From Fusibacter ferrireducens (lineage in GTDB: Bacteria > Bacillota > Clostridia > Peptostreptococcales > Acidaminobacteraceae), in NCBI RefSeq assembly GCF_015352425.1, contig NZ_JADKNH010000014.1, positions 1 through 64,000 of the forward strand: a stretch of DNA of 64,000 nt, read 5' to 3'. Below are positions 54,896 to 63,595 of the stretch, in pieces. The position numbers were made by a program, and so were the translations under genes. The notes under the pieces are model-generated. The model was not told the DNA's origin, searched no databases, and was given only the letters and a program-made list of their open reading frames with translations. Each line of letters begins with the position of its first letter. Within the stretch, counting starts at the first letter, position 1.

Positions 54896-56362
54896 ATGCC
54901 AAGATCATATGTCTTTTTAGGTTTCTTTTTCTTTTATTCAATTGCTCTGTTGTATTTTGGAAAAACAGGCTACAGCGAGTCCGAGACCATTGATGATTTT
55001 TTCATCGGAGGAAGGAAAATGGGCTTATTTGCGCTTGTTTCTACTTTTGTTGCGACTTGGTTTAGTGCAGCTTCAATGCAAGGCCTTCCTGGGTCCATTT
55101 ATGTCTATGGGTTTACCATTGTGCTCTATTCTATCATACCTTGGATTATCGGTGCAGGATTTCTCTATTTGCTGACGCCAAAGCTGAGAGCAAGTGGCGC
55201 AGTCAGTATTCCAGATTATTTTAACAAGCGATATCAGAGCAAGGTTTTACAAGTGTCCACTGGGCTTTTAATCATATTCAATTTTGTCTTGTATATTGTC
55301 ATTCAAATTAGAGGGTTTGGGATTGTTATATCAGAGTTCTTAGAAATTCCTTATACACTGGCGATTGTCATCGTCTATATTTTTATTCTCTACACTACAT
55401 TTGGAGGGCTCTTGTCCTTGGCAAAGAGTGATGGGTTTAATTTCATCGTCATTTGTATAGGTATTTTTTTGGGCACATGGATTATTATATTTCGAATGGA
55501 CAGTTTGTCAGCGTTTATAAATCAAGCCAATGAAGTGGAAGGACATGCCATTGAAGGTTTTCTTTATTACACGCCAAAGGCATCACTTCTAAAACCATTG
55601 GCAGGAGGAGCAATGACTCTTATCAGTTTAGTTTCCGCTTTTTTCGCATGGGGTCTTGGACTGGCAACAAATCCTCAATACACGGTGAGAATTATAGCTG
55701 CAAAGGATACGAAGACGGCACTTGAAATGATTAAAAGATCTGTTGTGATCCTCTGTTTTACTTATATTGGAATTATCATTATAGGGCTTGGCATGCGCGT
55801 TATTATGCCTTCAATAAAGTCGGTGGACTCGATTGATTCTGTTTTAACGGTTGTGATCAGCAGTATGTTTTCTACGCCAATCAGTGGTATAGTCATGCTT
55901 GCCATTATGGCGGCAGCGATTTCCACTGCAAACTCTCAATTGCTGGTGGCGGCAAGTAGTTTTATCTATGATGTCTTTGGGATTGTCTCTAAAAAGCAGA
56001 GAAGCAGTGATGTCCTGTTGATGATCAGTAGAATGGTTGTTTTAATCGTTGGCAGCTTATCTTTAATACTTGCAATCTCGCCTCCTGAAAGTCTTTTAAT
56101 CTATGGGGGCTATATATGGGGTGTCTTTTCTGTGACTTTATTGATGCCACTTTATGGTGGCTTATTTTGGCGTGATGCCACAACTAAAGGCGCCATTTGG
56201 AGTATGATTTCAGGCATGACGACGATGATCCTCTTCTATGTGATCACCTATAACTCAGAGCGTATTTTTAAAATCCATCCTTCCATGCCAGGCGTTATAG
56301 TGTCTGCATTAGTCTTTTATTTAGTGAGTTTACAGGGGCGTGTAAAAGCAAATGAAAATTAG
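54896..56362 (+). CDS. Sodium/solute symporter (SSS family)
   Basis: A 488-residue protein with about thirteen membrane helices. Family features: an N-terminal YFGKTGYSESETIDDFFIGGRKMG, VATWFSAASMQGLPG with the Na+-site residues, and FAWGLGLATNPQYTVRIIAAKD; the GGxxA helix lies near AIMAAAISTANSQLL. It imports an organic substrate with Na+. It starts at ATG 54896 after GGGGGGG; the longer frame would begin inside the promoter. It overlaps the kinase gene by 11 bases, so uptake and sensing are coupled. Confidence 0.9.
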   Translation: MPRSYVFLGFFFFYSIALLYFGKTGYSESETIDDFFIGGRKMGLFALVSTFVATWFSAASMQGLPGSIYVYGFTIVLYSIIPWIIGAGFLYLLTPKLRASGAVSIPDYFNKRYQSKVLQVSTGLLIIFNFVLYIVIQIRGFGIVISEFLEIPYTLAIVIVYIFILYTTFGGLLSLAKSDGFNFIVICIGIFLGTWIIIFRMDSLSAFINQANEVEGHAIEGFLYYTPKASLLKPLAGGAMTLISLVSAFFAWGLGLATNPQYTVRIIAAKDTKTALEMIKRSVVILCFTYIGIIIIGLGMRVIMPSIKSVDSIDSVLTVVISSMFSTPISGIVMLAIMAAAISTANSQLLVAASSFIYDVFGIVSKKQRSSDVLLMISRMVVLIVGSLSLILAISPPESLLIYGGYIWGVFSVTLLMPLYGGLFWRDATTKGAIWSMISGMTTMILFYVITYNSERIFKIHPSMPGVIVSALVFYLVSLQGRVKANEN

Positions 56363-58103
56363 TATAGAAAATAAAATCTCAATTCCTTTTTTAACTCTTT
56401 TTATCGTTTCATTGACAATCGTCTTATGGTCTTCGTTTCAATTCGATTACAATTATGTGATGAGCAGTCAATATAGACAAATGGATGAAAAATTAAAAGA
56501 GGTGGAAATGAATCTTAATTTAAGACGTCAGGGTACTGGTCAGTTGGAATCTCCAGATTATCTTAAAGAGCAAATGATTCGTGATCTTCAATGTATTTAT
56601 CCGGGAGATCTTCTCATTTATGAAAAAGGGGTTCTTCTTATGGGAGATGACTCTTTTTTAAAACGTGATGATATCGAAAAACTCAATACCCCTTTTAATA
56701 ATTATGATCATTTGACAGCGTCTTCATATCTACTTGTATCTAAGTACTTGGAAACAATGGATTGGTCTCTGGTTGTCCTAGTAGATAAAAGGGAACTTAT
56801 GTCGTATTTTTATGAATCCTATAAATACAATATCTTGATTGGCATCATATTTTTAACTCTAGCGCTTCAGTTTACCATTATGGTCTCTGCAAACATCACA
56901 AAACCGTTGAGAGTTCTTTCCAAGTTCTGTGATCAAATATCTGGAGGCGATTACAATAGACGGATTGAATTAAAGCGTAAAGATGAGATCGGTAAATTGG
57001 CTGAAGCTTTAAATCAAATGCTCGAACAACTTGATGCCTCCATGACGGAATTGATTTATGTAAAAAATTATAATCAGGATATTTTAAATAATATTGAAAA
57101 CGGCATTATCACGTATGATGCTCATGAAGAACAGATTTCTAAAAATCCGTTTGCAGCAATGATTGAGACTCAATTAGAGAATTATAATTTCGAAGGACAT
57201 TCTTTCGAAAAGAGTCTTAAGGCCATTATCCAAAGAACAAAAGAACAAAACTTGAGTCAATATCAGCTTTATCGATTTACACATGAAGATGGGGATGTAA
57301 AATTCATCGATGTAAATACATCTATTATGCGAAGTGGTGAGCAAGCAATTGGTGGTTATATTTGCAGTTTTAAAGATATTTCCGAGCAAAAAAAGGTTGA
57401 AAGTAGGATACAGAGATTGGAACGTCTTGCCTCCACTGGCAGACTTGCCGCGGGTGTCGCACATGAAATCAGAAATCCACTGGCTGGGATGAGAGCCAGT
57501 ATTCAAGTGCTCAACAAGAGACTCAAAAGTGACCTCACTGGTAAAAATGAAATGATGTTTTTGAGATTGATCCAAGAAATTGATCGAATCAATAAATTGA
57601 TTTTTGACTTGCTTGAATACGCAAAACGCTATAAAGCAGAGCCAAAATGCTTAAACTTGTATTCGAAACTAAACGAATTGTTGGATTTAATTGAGAGTGA
57701 ATTACAGTCGAGGCATATTCAATTTTCTATGGAAAATTTAAAGACAGACACGATGATCTTTGTGGATTCAGTGCAATTTAGCCAAATCGTACTCAATATT
57801 TTGAAAAATGCAATTGAAGCGTCGCCAAGTGAGAACGGAAAAATTGTGATTGAGATCACTGAAAGCGAGTTCAGTGTCATATTAAAAATTACGGATAATG
57901 GGTCAGGCATATCTGAAGAGGCACTGGATAAAATTTTCGATCCATTTTTCACAACTAAAAGTGAAGGGACGGGTTTAGGACTATCCATCGTTCATGAATT
58001 GATCGTTGAAAATGAGGGCGAAATTGATGTTAAAAGCAATGAGCATGAAGGGACTGAGGTTATGCTAAAGTTTAAAAAGGGGAGTGAACTCATATATGGA
58101 TAG
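56352..58103 (+). CDS. NtrB-type sensor histidine kinase
   Basis: A 583-residue membrane kinase. Helix 1 (residues 10-28), an outer sensing loop of about 130 residues, helix 2 (159-179), HAMP (180-232), a PAS domain (240-345), a HisKA with His371 in GVAHEIRNPLAGM, and HATPase with NAIEAS, DNGSGI, IFDPFFTTKSEGTGLGL. The H-box form is the one paired with sigma-54 activators. It sits between a symporter and an NtrC-type regulator, with overlaps on both sides. The signal may be the symporter substrate or its outer-face ligand. Confidence 0.93.
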   Translation: MKISIENKISIPFLTLFIVSLTIVLWSSFQFDYNYVMSSQYRQMDEKLKEVEMNLNLRRQGTGQLESPDYLKEQMIRDLQCIYPGDLLIYEKGVLLMGDDSFLKRDDIEKLNTPFNNYDHLTASSYLLVSKYLETMDWSLVVLVDKRELMSYFYESYKYNILIGIIFLTLALQFTIMVSANITKPLRVLSKFCDQISGGDYNRRIELKRKDEIGKLAEALNQMLEQLDASMTELIYVKNYNQDILNNIENGIITYDAHEEQISKNPFAAMIETQLENYNFEGHSFEKSLKAIIQRTKEQNLSQYQLYRFTHEDGDVKFIDVNTSIMRSGEQAIGGYICSFKDISEQKKVESRIQRLERLASTGRLAAGVAHEIRNPLAGMRASIQVLNKRLKSDLTGKNEMMFLRLIQEIDRINKLIFDLLEYAKRYKAEPKCLNLYSKLNELLDLIESELQSRHIQFSMENLKTDTMIFVDSVQFSQIVLNILKNAIEASPSENGKIVIEITESEFSVILKITDNGSGISEEALDKIFDPFFTTKSEGTGLGLSIVHELIVENEGEIDVKSNEHEGTEVMLKFKKGSELIYG

Positions 58104-59487
58104 AAGAATCATGATTGTAGATGATGAAGCCTCAATCAGAATTTCACTTGAGGAAGGTCTAAGTGATTTGGGGTATTCTATACGCGCAGTAAAATCTTTA
58201 AAAGAGGCAGATGCTGAAATTCAAAAATACCATCCTCATTTGATCCTTCTGGATATTCGTTTAAAGGATGGCAATGGCATCGACTACATAGATGCCATTC
58301 AAGCAATGGACGAAGAAATTAAGATTATTGTTATGACGGCCTATGGCGATATTCAAAATGCAGTTTTAGCCATGAAAAAAGGTGCCTTTGAATTTGTGAC
58401 GAAGCCCTTTGATCTAGATGAAATGGAAATTCATATTGAACGTGTTTTTGAAACGATCAATACCAATCGAAAACTAAAGATATTTGAAGAACAGCATGAA
58501 AAAGATAAGATAAGAGATACTATTTTAACTCAAGATGATCAGATGAAATCACTTTTAGTTCGTGCAAAGAAAATAGCACTAGAGGATAGTGTGACAGTAC
58601 TTGTAACAGGTGAAACCGGTACTGGAAAAGAGCTGATGGGTGATTATATTCACAGGCATAGCCTGAGAAGTCATATGCCTATGGTGAAAATAAATTGTGC
58701 TTCTATTCCTAGAGATCTCTTTGAAAGCGAACTCTTTGGACATGAAAAAAATGCTTTTACAGGAGCAGGTCAGCTCAAAAAGGGATTGATAGAAATTGCT
58801 GATGGGGGGACTGTTTTCTTAGATGAAATAGGTGAGATTCCATTAAATCAGCAAGCGAAGCTCCTACGGTTTTTAGAAGAGCGAAAGATCAAACGGGTGG
58901 GTGGCGTGCAAAATATTGATGTCAATGTGCGCGTCATAGCAGCTACGAACCGAAACCTTTTAAAAATGGTGCATCAGGGGACTTTTAGAGCTGACCTATA
59001 TTACCGAATAAACGTCGTTCCAATTGAAGTGATGCCCTTGCGCGATAGACCCTCTGATATTATGTATCTTGCAGAACATTTTAAAAGTTTTTATAACCAT
59101 AAGTTCAACAAGAACATTTCAGGGTTTACGGAGCCAACTTTAAAGAAAATGAATCAGTATAAATGGCCGGGCAATATAAGAGAGCTCAAAAATTTAGTCG
59201 AACGTGCGTGTATTATCCATGATGAAGGCGAGCTCACGCTTGCGGATTTTTCAAATTATGATGAAGAAAAGATCTCTTCGAGTCAAAGATATTCTTTTGA
59301 TTTTTTAAAGGATATTGAGATGGGAAGACCCATCGACTTACCAGAGCATCTCATTCAGTTAGAAAATGAATGTATTGATCATGCCTTAGATATTTGTAAT
59401 GGCAATCAGTCTAAGGCTGCTGAACTTTTGAATATAAGCCGTTTTTCGTTAAAACGGCGCCTTGAGAAACAATCTACTATCCTATGA
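58096..59487 (+). CDS. NtrC-type sigma-54-dependent response regulator
   Basis: A 463-residue regulator: receiver domain with Asp53 (LLDIRLKDG), AAA+ domain with Walker A GETGTGKE (172-179), Walker B GGTVFLDEIGEI, the arginine finger region, and a Fis-type helix-turn-helix (NQSKAAELLNISRFSLKRRL) at the C-terminus. The loop that touches sigma-54 reads NAFTGA (219-224) instead of the usual GAFTGA. When phosphorylated it should open sigma-54 promoters such as the one at 59664-59679. ATG 58096 with AAAAGGGGAGTG in front is used; the gene overlaps the kinase gene by eight bases. Confidence 0.95.
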   Translation: MDRRIMIVDDEASIRISLEEGLSDLGYSIRAVKSLKEADAEIQKYHPHLILLDIRLKDGNGIDYIDAIQAMDEEIKIIVMTAYGDIQNAVLAMKKGAFEFVTKPFDLDEMEIHIERVFETINTNRKLKIFEEQHEKDKIRDTILTQDDQMKSLLVRAKKIALEDSVTVLVTGETGTGKELMGDYIHRHSLRSHMPMVKINCASIPRDLFESELFGHEKNAFTGAGQLKKGLIEIADGGTVFLDEIGEIPLNQQAKLLRFLEERKIKRVGGVQNIDVNVRVIAATNRNLLKMVHQGTFRADLYYRINVVPIEVMPLRDRPSDIMYLAEHFKSFYNHKFNKNISGFTEPTLKKMNQYKWPGNIRELKNLVERACIIHDEGELTLADFSNYDEEKISSSQRYSFDFLKDIEMGRPIDLPEHLIQLENECIDHALDICNGNQSKAAELLNISRFSLKRRLEKQSTIL

Positions 59488-59510
59488 AGTGCTTTTCAAA
59501 AGCGCTTCAT
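59484..59510. promoter_or_regulatory. 27-bp palindrome, possible enhancer site
   Basis: ATGAAGTGCTTTT, one C, AAAAGCGCTTCAT: 13-bp arms with one mismatch, starting at the regulator stop. No T-run follows. It is about 170 bp upstream of the -24 box, a normal distance for a sigma-54 activator site. Could instead be an mRNA-end hairpin. Confidence 0.4.
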
Positions 59511-59575
59511 ACAGAAACGAATAGAAGCTATATGCGAAACGAACTTTTAAAACAGGCATGAATCCAAATAGAGAA

Positions 59576-59618
59576 AGAGCGAATTCACTCAGTGCTGAGC
59601 GAATTCGCTCTATTTTTA
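59576..59618 (+). terminator. Terminator after the regulator gene
   Basis: AGAGCGAATTC (59576-59586) pairs exactly with GAATTCGCTCT (59601-59611), followed by ATTTTTAT. It isolates the pxp operon from read-through. Confidence 0.85.
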
Positions 59619-59663
59619 TGCTGAGAAAAACGATAAAAGGGCTGAAAAAGCTAAACAGTTTTC

Positions 59664-59679
59664 TGGCATAGGGCTTGCG
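59664..59679 (+). promoter_or_regulatory. Sigma-54 (-24/-12) promoter of the pxp operon
   Basis: TGGCATAGGGCTTGCG: the invariant GG and GC are exactly 10 bases apart, as in the TGGCAC-N5-TTGCA consensus. It lies between the terminator and the pxpA ribosome binding site, directly after a sigma-54 activator gene. Confidence 0.8.
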
Positions 59680-59704
59680 TATTATCAGTGCAGGAGGTGA
59701 AATA

Positions 59705-60457
59705 ATGAAAATTGATATTAACAGTGACTTGGGAGAAAGTTTTGGAAATTATACCTTGGGAATGGATGCGGCATTATTATCTTTGATCAGTTCGGCAAAT
59801 ATTGCCTGTGGATGGCATGCAGGAGATGCCAATGTTATGGCGCAAACGGTAAGAGATGCGTTAGAAAACAATGTAGCGATTGGCTGTCATCCAGGGTTTC
59901 CAGATCTTTTAGGATTTGGAAGAAGAACCATTCAAGTGTCACCACAGGAACTTAAGAATTATGTCAAATATCAGATTGGGGCACTGAATGCATTTGTGAC
60001 TTCAGAGGGCGGAGTGCTTAAACATGTTAAACCGCATGGTGCCATGTACAATATGGCGGCAAGAGATGAAAAACTAGCTCACGCAATTGCTGAGGCCATT
60101 TATGAAATCAATCCTGAAATGAAATTGATGGGGCTTTCTGGAAGTCAAATGATCACAAGTGCGCAAAGGCTAGGACTTAAGACAATCAGCGAGGTCTTTG
60201 CAGATCGTGCTTATTTATCTGACGGTTCACTAGTGCCTAGAAGTCAAAAGGGTGCTGTGATTCATGATCGTGAAAAAGCGATTGAACAAGTTATGCAAAT
60301 GGTTAAGACACAAACTGTGACTGCACTTTCAGGGGAGAAAATTGAGATTGAAGCAGATTCTATTTGCGTTCATGGGGATAACCAAAAGGCTATTGAATTT
60401 GTTATGGGAATCCGCAAGCACCTGATTGGAGAAGGTATTCAAATTAAAGCAGTATAA
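59705..60457 (+). CDS. pxpA: 5-oxoprolinase subunit A
   Basis: A 250-residue LamB/YcsF protein. It opens KIDINSDLGESFGNYTLG, with ISSANIACGWHAGDANVM, GCHPGFPDLLGFGRR, KPHGAMYNMA and the VFADRAYLSDGSLVPR block. With PxpB and PxpC it opens the ring of 5-oxoproline to glutamate using ATP. ATG 59705 with GGAGGTG seven bases before it is chosen; the longer frame would begin inside the sigma-54 promoter. First gene of the operon. Confidence 0.95.
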   Translation: MKIDINSDLGESFGNYTLGMDAALLSLISSANIACGWHAGDANVMAQTVRDALENNVAIGCHPGFPDLLGFGRRTIQVSPQELKNYVKYQIGALNAFVTSEGGVLKHVKPHGAMYNMAARDEKLAHAIAEAIYEINPEMKLMGLSGSQMITSAQRLGLKTISEVFADRAYLSDGSLVPRSQKGAVIHDREKAIEQVMQMVKTQTVTALSGEKIEIEADSICVHGDNQKAIEFVMGIRKHLIGEGIQIKAV

Positions 60458-60503
60458 GCGACTAAATGTGAATTTAAATTACTTTTTATAGGGGGAATAG
60501 TAA

Positions 60504-61739
60504 ATGATTGAAGAAAATGCAATAAAGACGAAAAATGAAAACAGAAAGAAAAGCAAGGGCAATATGAGTGCGCTTTTAGGTGCCGCATTTATCATGGCAA
60601 CATCTGCGATAGGCCCTGGTTTTTTAACACAAACGGCAACTTTTACACAGCAATTTGCTGCCAGTTTTGCCTTTGTCATATTGCTTTCTATCATTTTAGA
60701 TATTGGCGCTCAAGTAAATGTTTGGAGTATTATTGGCGTTTCAGGGATGAGGGGACAAGATATTGCGAATAGAATCTTACCGGGATTGGGTCATTTTGTT
60801 GCGATCTTGGTTGCACTGGGCGGCTTGGCATTTAACATCGGAAATGTGGGCGGTGCGGCTCTTGGCCTCAATGTCTTAACGGGATTAGATATCAAGCTCT
60901 GTGCCGTCATTGGTGGTGCTGTAGGTTTGGCTATATTTATAAGCAAAGATGCAGGGCCAATGATTGATAAAATCACTAAGATTTTAGGTCTTATGATGAT
61001 TTTAATCGTAGGTTATATGGCGGTTATTACACATCCGCCAGTAGGAGAAACGATTTTCAGAGCCTTTGTACCTGAAAATCCAAAGGGACTTGTTTTTCCG
61101 ACGATTACCTTGCTGGGTGGAACTGTAGGAGGGTATATCACATTTGCAGGTGGGCACAGATTAATAGATGCAGGAATTACTGGAAAAGGCAATTTGAAAG
61201 AGATTCGAAAAGGTGCTATTATGGGGATTGTGATTGCATCGGTTATGCGCGTCTTATTATTCTTAGCCATTTTAGGGGTTGTGGTCAAAGGGCTTCAACT
61301 TGATCCATCAAATCCAGCGGCTTCAGCATTCCAACATGGAGCGGGTATGATAGGCTATAAATTTTTTGGATTAGTATTGGTGGCAGCGGGACTGACATCG
61401 GTAATTGGAGCAGCATATACTTCTGTTTCTTTTTTAAAAACCTTGCATCCTTCAATCCAGAAGTTTGAGAGATATTGGATTATTGGCTTTATTGCAGCTT
61501 CTACTCTGATCATGGCTGTAATTGGAAAACCAGCAAAACTGCTTATTCTGGCTGGATCTCTAAATGGTCTGATTTTACCGATTACAATAGGTGTAATTCT
61601 CTTTGCTTCAACTCGAAAAGATATCGTTGGGGATTATAAACATCCCAAATGGCTCTTGGTATTTGGATTTGCCATTGTACTAATTGCCGCTTACGCGGGC
61701 ATCATGTCACTTTCAAAATTACAAATGCTTGTACATTAA
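60504..61739 (+). CDS. Nramp-family-like transporter in the pxp operon (YcsG-like)
   Basis: A 411-residue protein with about eleven membrane helices. The opening GAAFIMATSAIGPGFLTQTATF holds the helix-1 region corresponding to the DPGN metal site of Nramp, but the Asp-Pro-Gly-Asn quartet is replaced by IGPGF, so it is unlikely to move Mn2+ or Fe2+. YcsG of Bacillus, next to ycsF/pxpA, is the closest analogy; uptake of oxoproline or a related acid is a reasonable inference. GGGGGAA precedes the ATG. Confidence 0.8.
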   Translation: MIEENAIKTKNENRKKSKGNMSALLGAAFIMATSAIGPGFLTQTATFTQQFAASFAFVILLSIILDIGAQVNVWSIIGVSGMRGQDIANRILPGLGHFVAILVALGGLAFNIGNVGGAALGLNVLTGLDIKLCAVIGGAVGLAIFISKDAGPMIDKITKILGLMMILIVGYMAVITHPPVGETIFRAFVPENPKGLVFPTITLLGGTVGGYITFAGGHRLIDAGITGKGNLKEIRKGAIMGIVIASVMRVLLFLAILGVVVKGLQLDPSNPAASAFQHGAGMIGYKFFGLVLVAAGLTSVIGAAYTSVSFLKTLHPSIQKFERYWIIGFIAASTLIMAVIGKPAKLLILAGSLNGLILPITIGVILFASTRKDIVGDYKHPKWLLVFGFAIVLIAAYAGIMSLSKLQMLVH

Positions 61740-61749
61740 GGATATGCTT

Positions 61750-62505
61750 ATGAAACCAGTCTATAAAATTAAACCTTGTGGAGATTGCGCCTTGAGCGTT
61801 ATCTTCGAAAATGAAATATCAGAAGAAGTTAATAATCACGTGGCAAGTTTAAAGAAATCTGTTGAAAGTAAAAAACTCAAAGGCTTCCAAAGTTGTATTC
61901 CCACATATTGCGCATTGCTTATTAGATATAGCCCCTTAGAGAGCACTTATGGAGAGTGGAGTAGACATATAGAGCACCTTTTAGAGGAACGTTGTGAAGT
62001 AAGTGATGATAAAGCGATGGTCTATGTGATCCCGGTTTATTACGGTGGTGAATTTGGTCCGGACTTAGATCATGTGGCATCACAAAATCAATTGGAAGCA
62101 TCGAAGGTCATAGAAATTCATACTTCAAATATTTATCGCATCTATATGCTTGGGTTCACACCAGGATTTCCCTATTTAGGGGGAATGGACGAACGCATTG
62201 CAACGCCAAGATTGACACAACCTAGAACGAAGATAGAGGCAGGGTCTGTGGGGATTGCGGGTAAGCAAACGGGTATATATCCCATAGATAGTCCTGGGGG
62301 CTGGCAAATCATTGGGAGGACACCTGTGAGATTATTCGATATTGAATCCGATCCACCTATGCTTTTGGAAGCTGGAAACTATATTCAATTTAAAGAGATT
62401 GATTTGAAGACATTTAAAAGTATTGAAAAATTAGTATCCACGCATCAATTTAGTTGTGAAACATATGAAATATCGCGCGGAGGTGTTAAAAATGAGTTCA
62501 ATTAA
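61750..62505 (+). CDS. pxpB: 5-oxoprolinase subunit B
   Basis: A 251-residue KipI/AHS1-type protein. The family blocks are CGDCALSVIFENEIS, IYRIYMLGFTPGFPYLGGM and TPRLTQPRTKIEAGSVGIAGKQTGIYP, followed by SPGGWQIIGRTP. It pairs with PxpC (AHS2). ATG 61750 with AAGGAT in front; a Met two codons earlier is the alternative. It overlaps pxpC by 14 bases. Confidence 0.94.
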   Translation: MKPVYKIKPCGDCALSVIFENEISEEVNNHVASLKKSVESKKLKGFQSCIPTYCALLIRYSPLESTYGEWSRHIEHLLEERCEVSDDKAMVYVIPVYYGGEFGPDLDHVASQNQLEASKVIEIHTSNIYRIYMLGFTPGFPYLGGMDERIATPRLTQPRTKIEAGSVGIAGKQTGIYPIDSPGGWQIIGRTPVRLFDIESDPPMLLEAGNYIQFKEIDLKTFKSIEKLVSTHQFSCETYEISRGGVKNEFN

Positions 62506-63538
62506 AGTCATTGCACCGGGATTGTTTAGCACGATACAGGATTTAGGACGATTAAATTATCAGCAGTATGGCATGCCCGTCTCTGGAAGTATGGATCATT
62601 TTGCACATAAAATAGCCAATTTGCTTGTGGGAAATGCCGAAGATGAAGCTTTGATAGAGATGACAATCCTTGGAGGTCAATTTGAATTTAAAGCAGATGT
62701 GCTGGTTGCCATTACTGGAGCCAATATGTCTCCTATGATCAATGGACAGTTGGAGGTGGGCATGTGGCGCAGTGTGCGCATTAAAAAAGGGGATCGATTG
62801 ACCTTTGGACCTGCTCATAATGGTTGTAGAACTTATTTAGCAATCGCTGGGGGATATGAGATCGAGAATACTTTAGAAAGTAAATCCACATATACGCGTG
62901 GAAGTCTAGGAGGGTATAAGGGCCGTACTTTCAAAAAAGAAGATGAAATAAAACTCAAAACACACAAACTGAAATTAGAGAACTTGGAAGGGCGATTTGT
63001 CAGGGCAGAGCACATTCCCACTTATACATCTGAATTAGAGCTCAATGTAGTTCTTGGGCCTCAAGAAGAAGCATTTACAGCTAAGGGCATTGCTGATTTT
63101 TTTAGTGAAACTTTTAAGATTACAAATGAGTTCGATCGTATGGGTTATAGACTTGAAGGCAAGAAAATAGAGCATGTAAATTCGGCGGATATCATTTCGG
63201 ATGGCATCGTCAGTGGCGCTGTCCAAATTCCTGCTCATGGAAATCCCATTATCATGCTTTCAGACTGTCAGACTACAGGTGGCTATACTAAAATCGCACA
63301 TGTAATCACAGTTGATTTATCAAAACTGGCTCAAGCTAAAGCAGGTGATGTCATAAAATTCAAAGCATTGGATATAGAAGAAGCGCACCAGTTGCATAGG
63401 GAGAGCGCTGAAAAGTATGAGATCATAAAAGCAGAACTAGACCAATTTCAATTGGCACCAGAGCGTAATATGAAACTTAAGCTGATGCATAAGGTTTTTA
63501 ATGTCAAAGTCAATGAAATTAAGACGAAACCTTTATAA
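62492..63538 (+). CDS. pxpC: 5-oxoprolinase subunit C
   Basis: A 348-residue KipA/AHS2-type biotin-carboxylase-like domain protein. IKVIAPGLFSTIQDLGR, YGMPVSGSMDHFAHKIANLLVGN, YLAIAGGYE and the C-terminal GNPIIMLSDCQTTGGYTKIA are diagnostic. It forms the catalytic complex with PxpB. ATG 62492 follows GGAGGTG, which lies within the end of pxpB. A fifth operon gene follows after 57 bases. Confidence 0.94.
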   Translation: MSSIKVIAPGLFSTIQDLGRLNYQQYGMPVSGSMDHFAHKIANLLVGNAEDEALIEMTILGGQFEFKADVLVAITGANMSPMINGQLEVGMWRSVRIKKGDRLTFGPAHNGCRTYLAIAGGYEIENTLESKSTYTRGSLGGYKGRTFKKEDEIKLKTHKLKLENLEGRFVRAEHIPTYTSELELNVVLGPQEEAFTAKGIADFFSETFKITNEFDRMGYRLEGKKIEHVNSADIISDGIVSGAVQIPAHGNPIIMLSDCQTTGGYTKIAHVITVDLSKLAQAKAGDVIKFKALDIEEAHQLHRESAEKYEIIKAELDQFQLAPERNMKLKLMHKVFNVKVNEIKTKPL

Positions 63539-63595
63539 ATTAAGATGACATTTTTATAAACTAGGAAAAAACTCTTATAAAAAAGGAGGTAAGAG

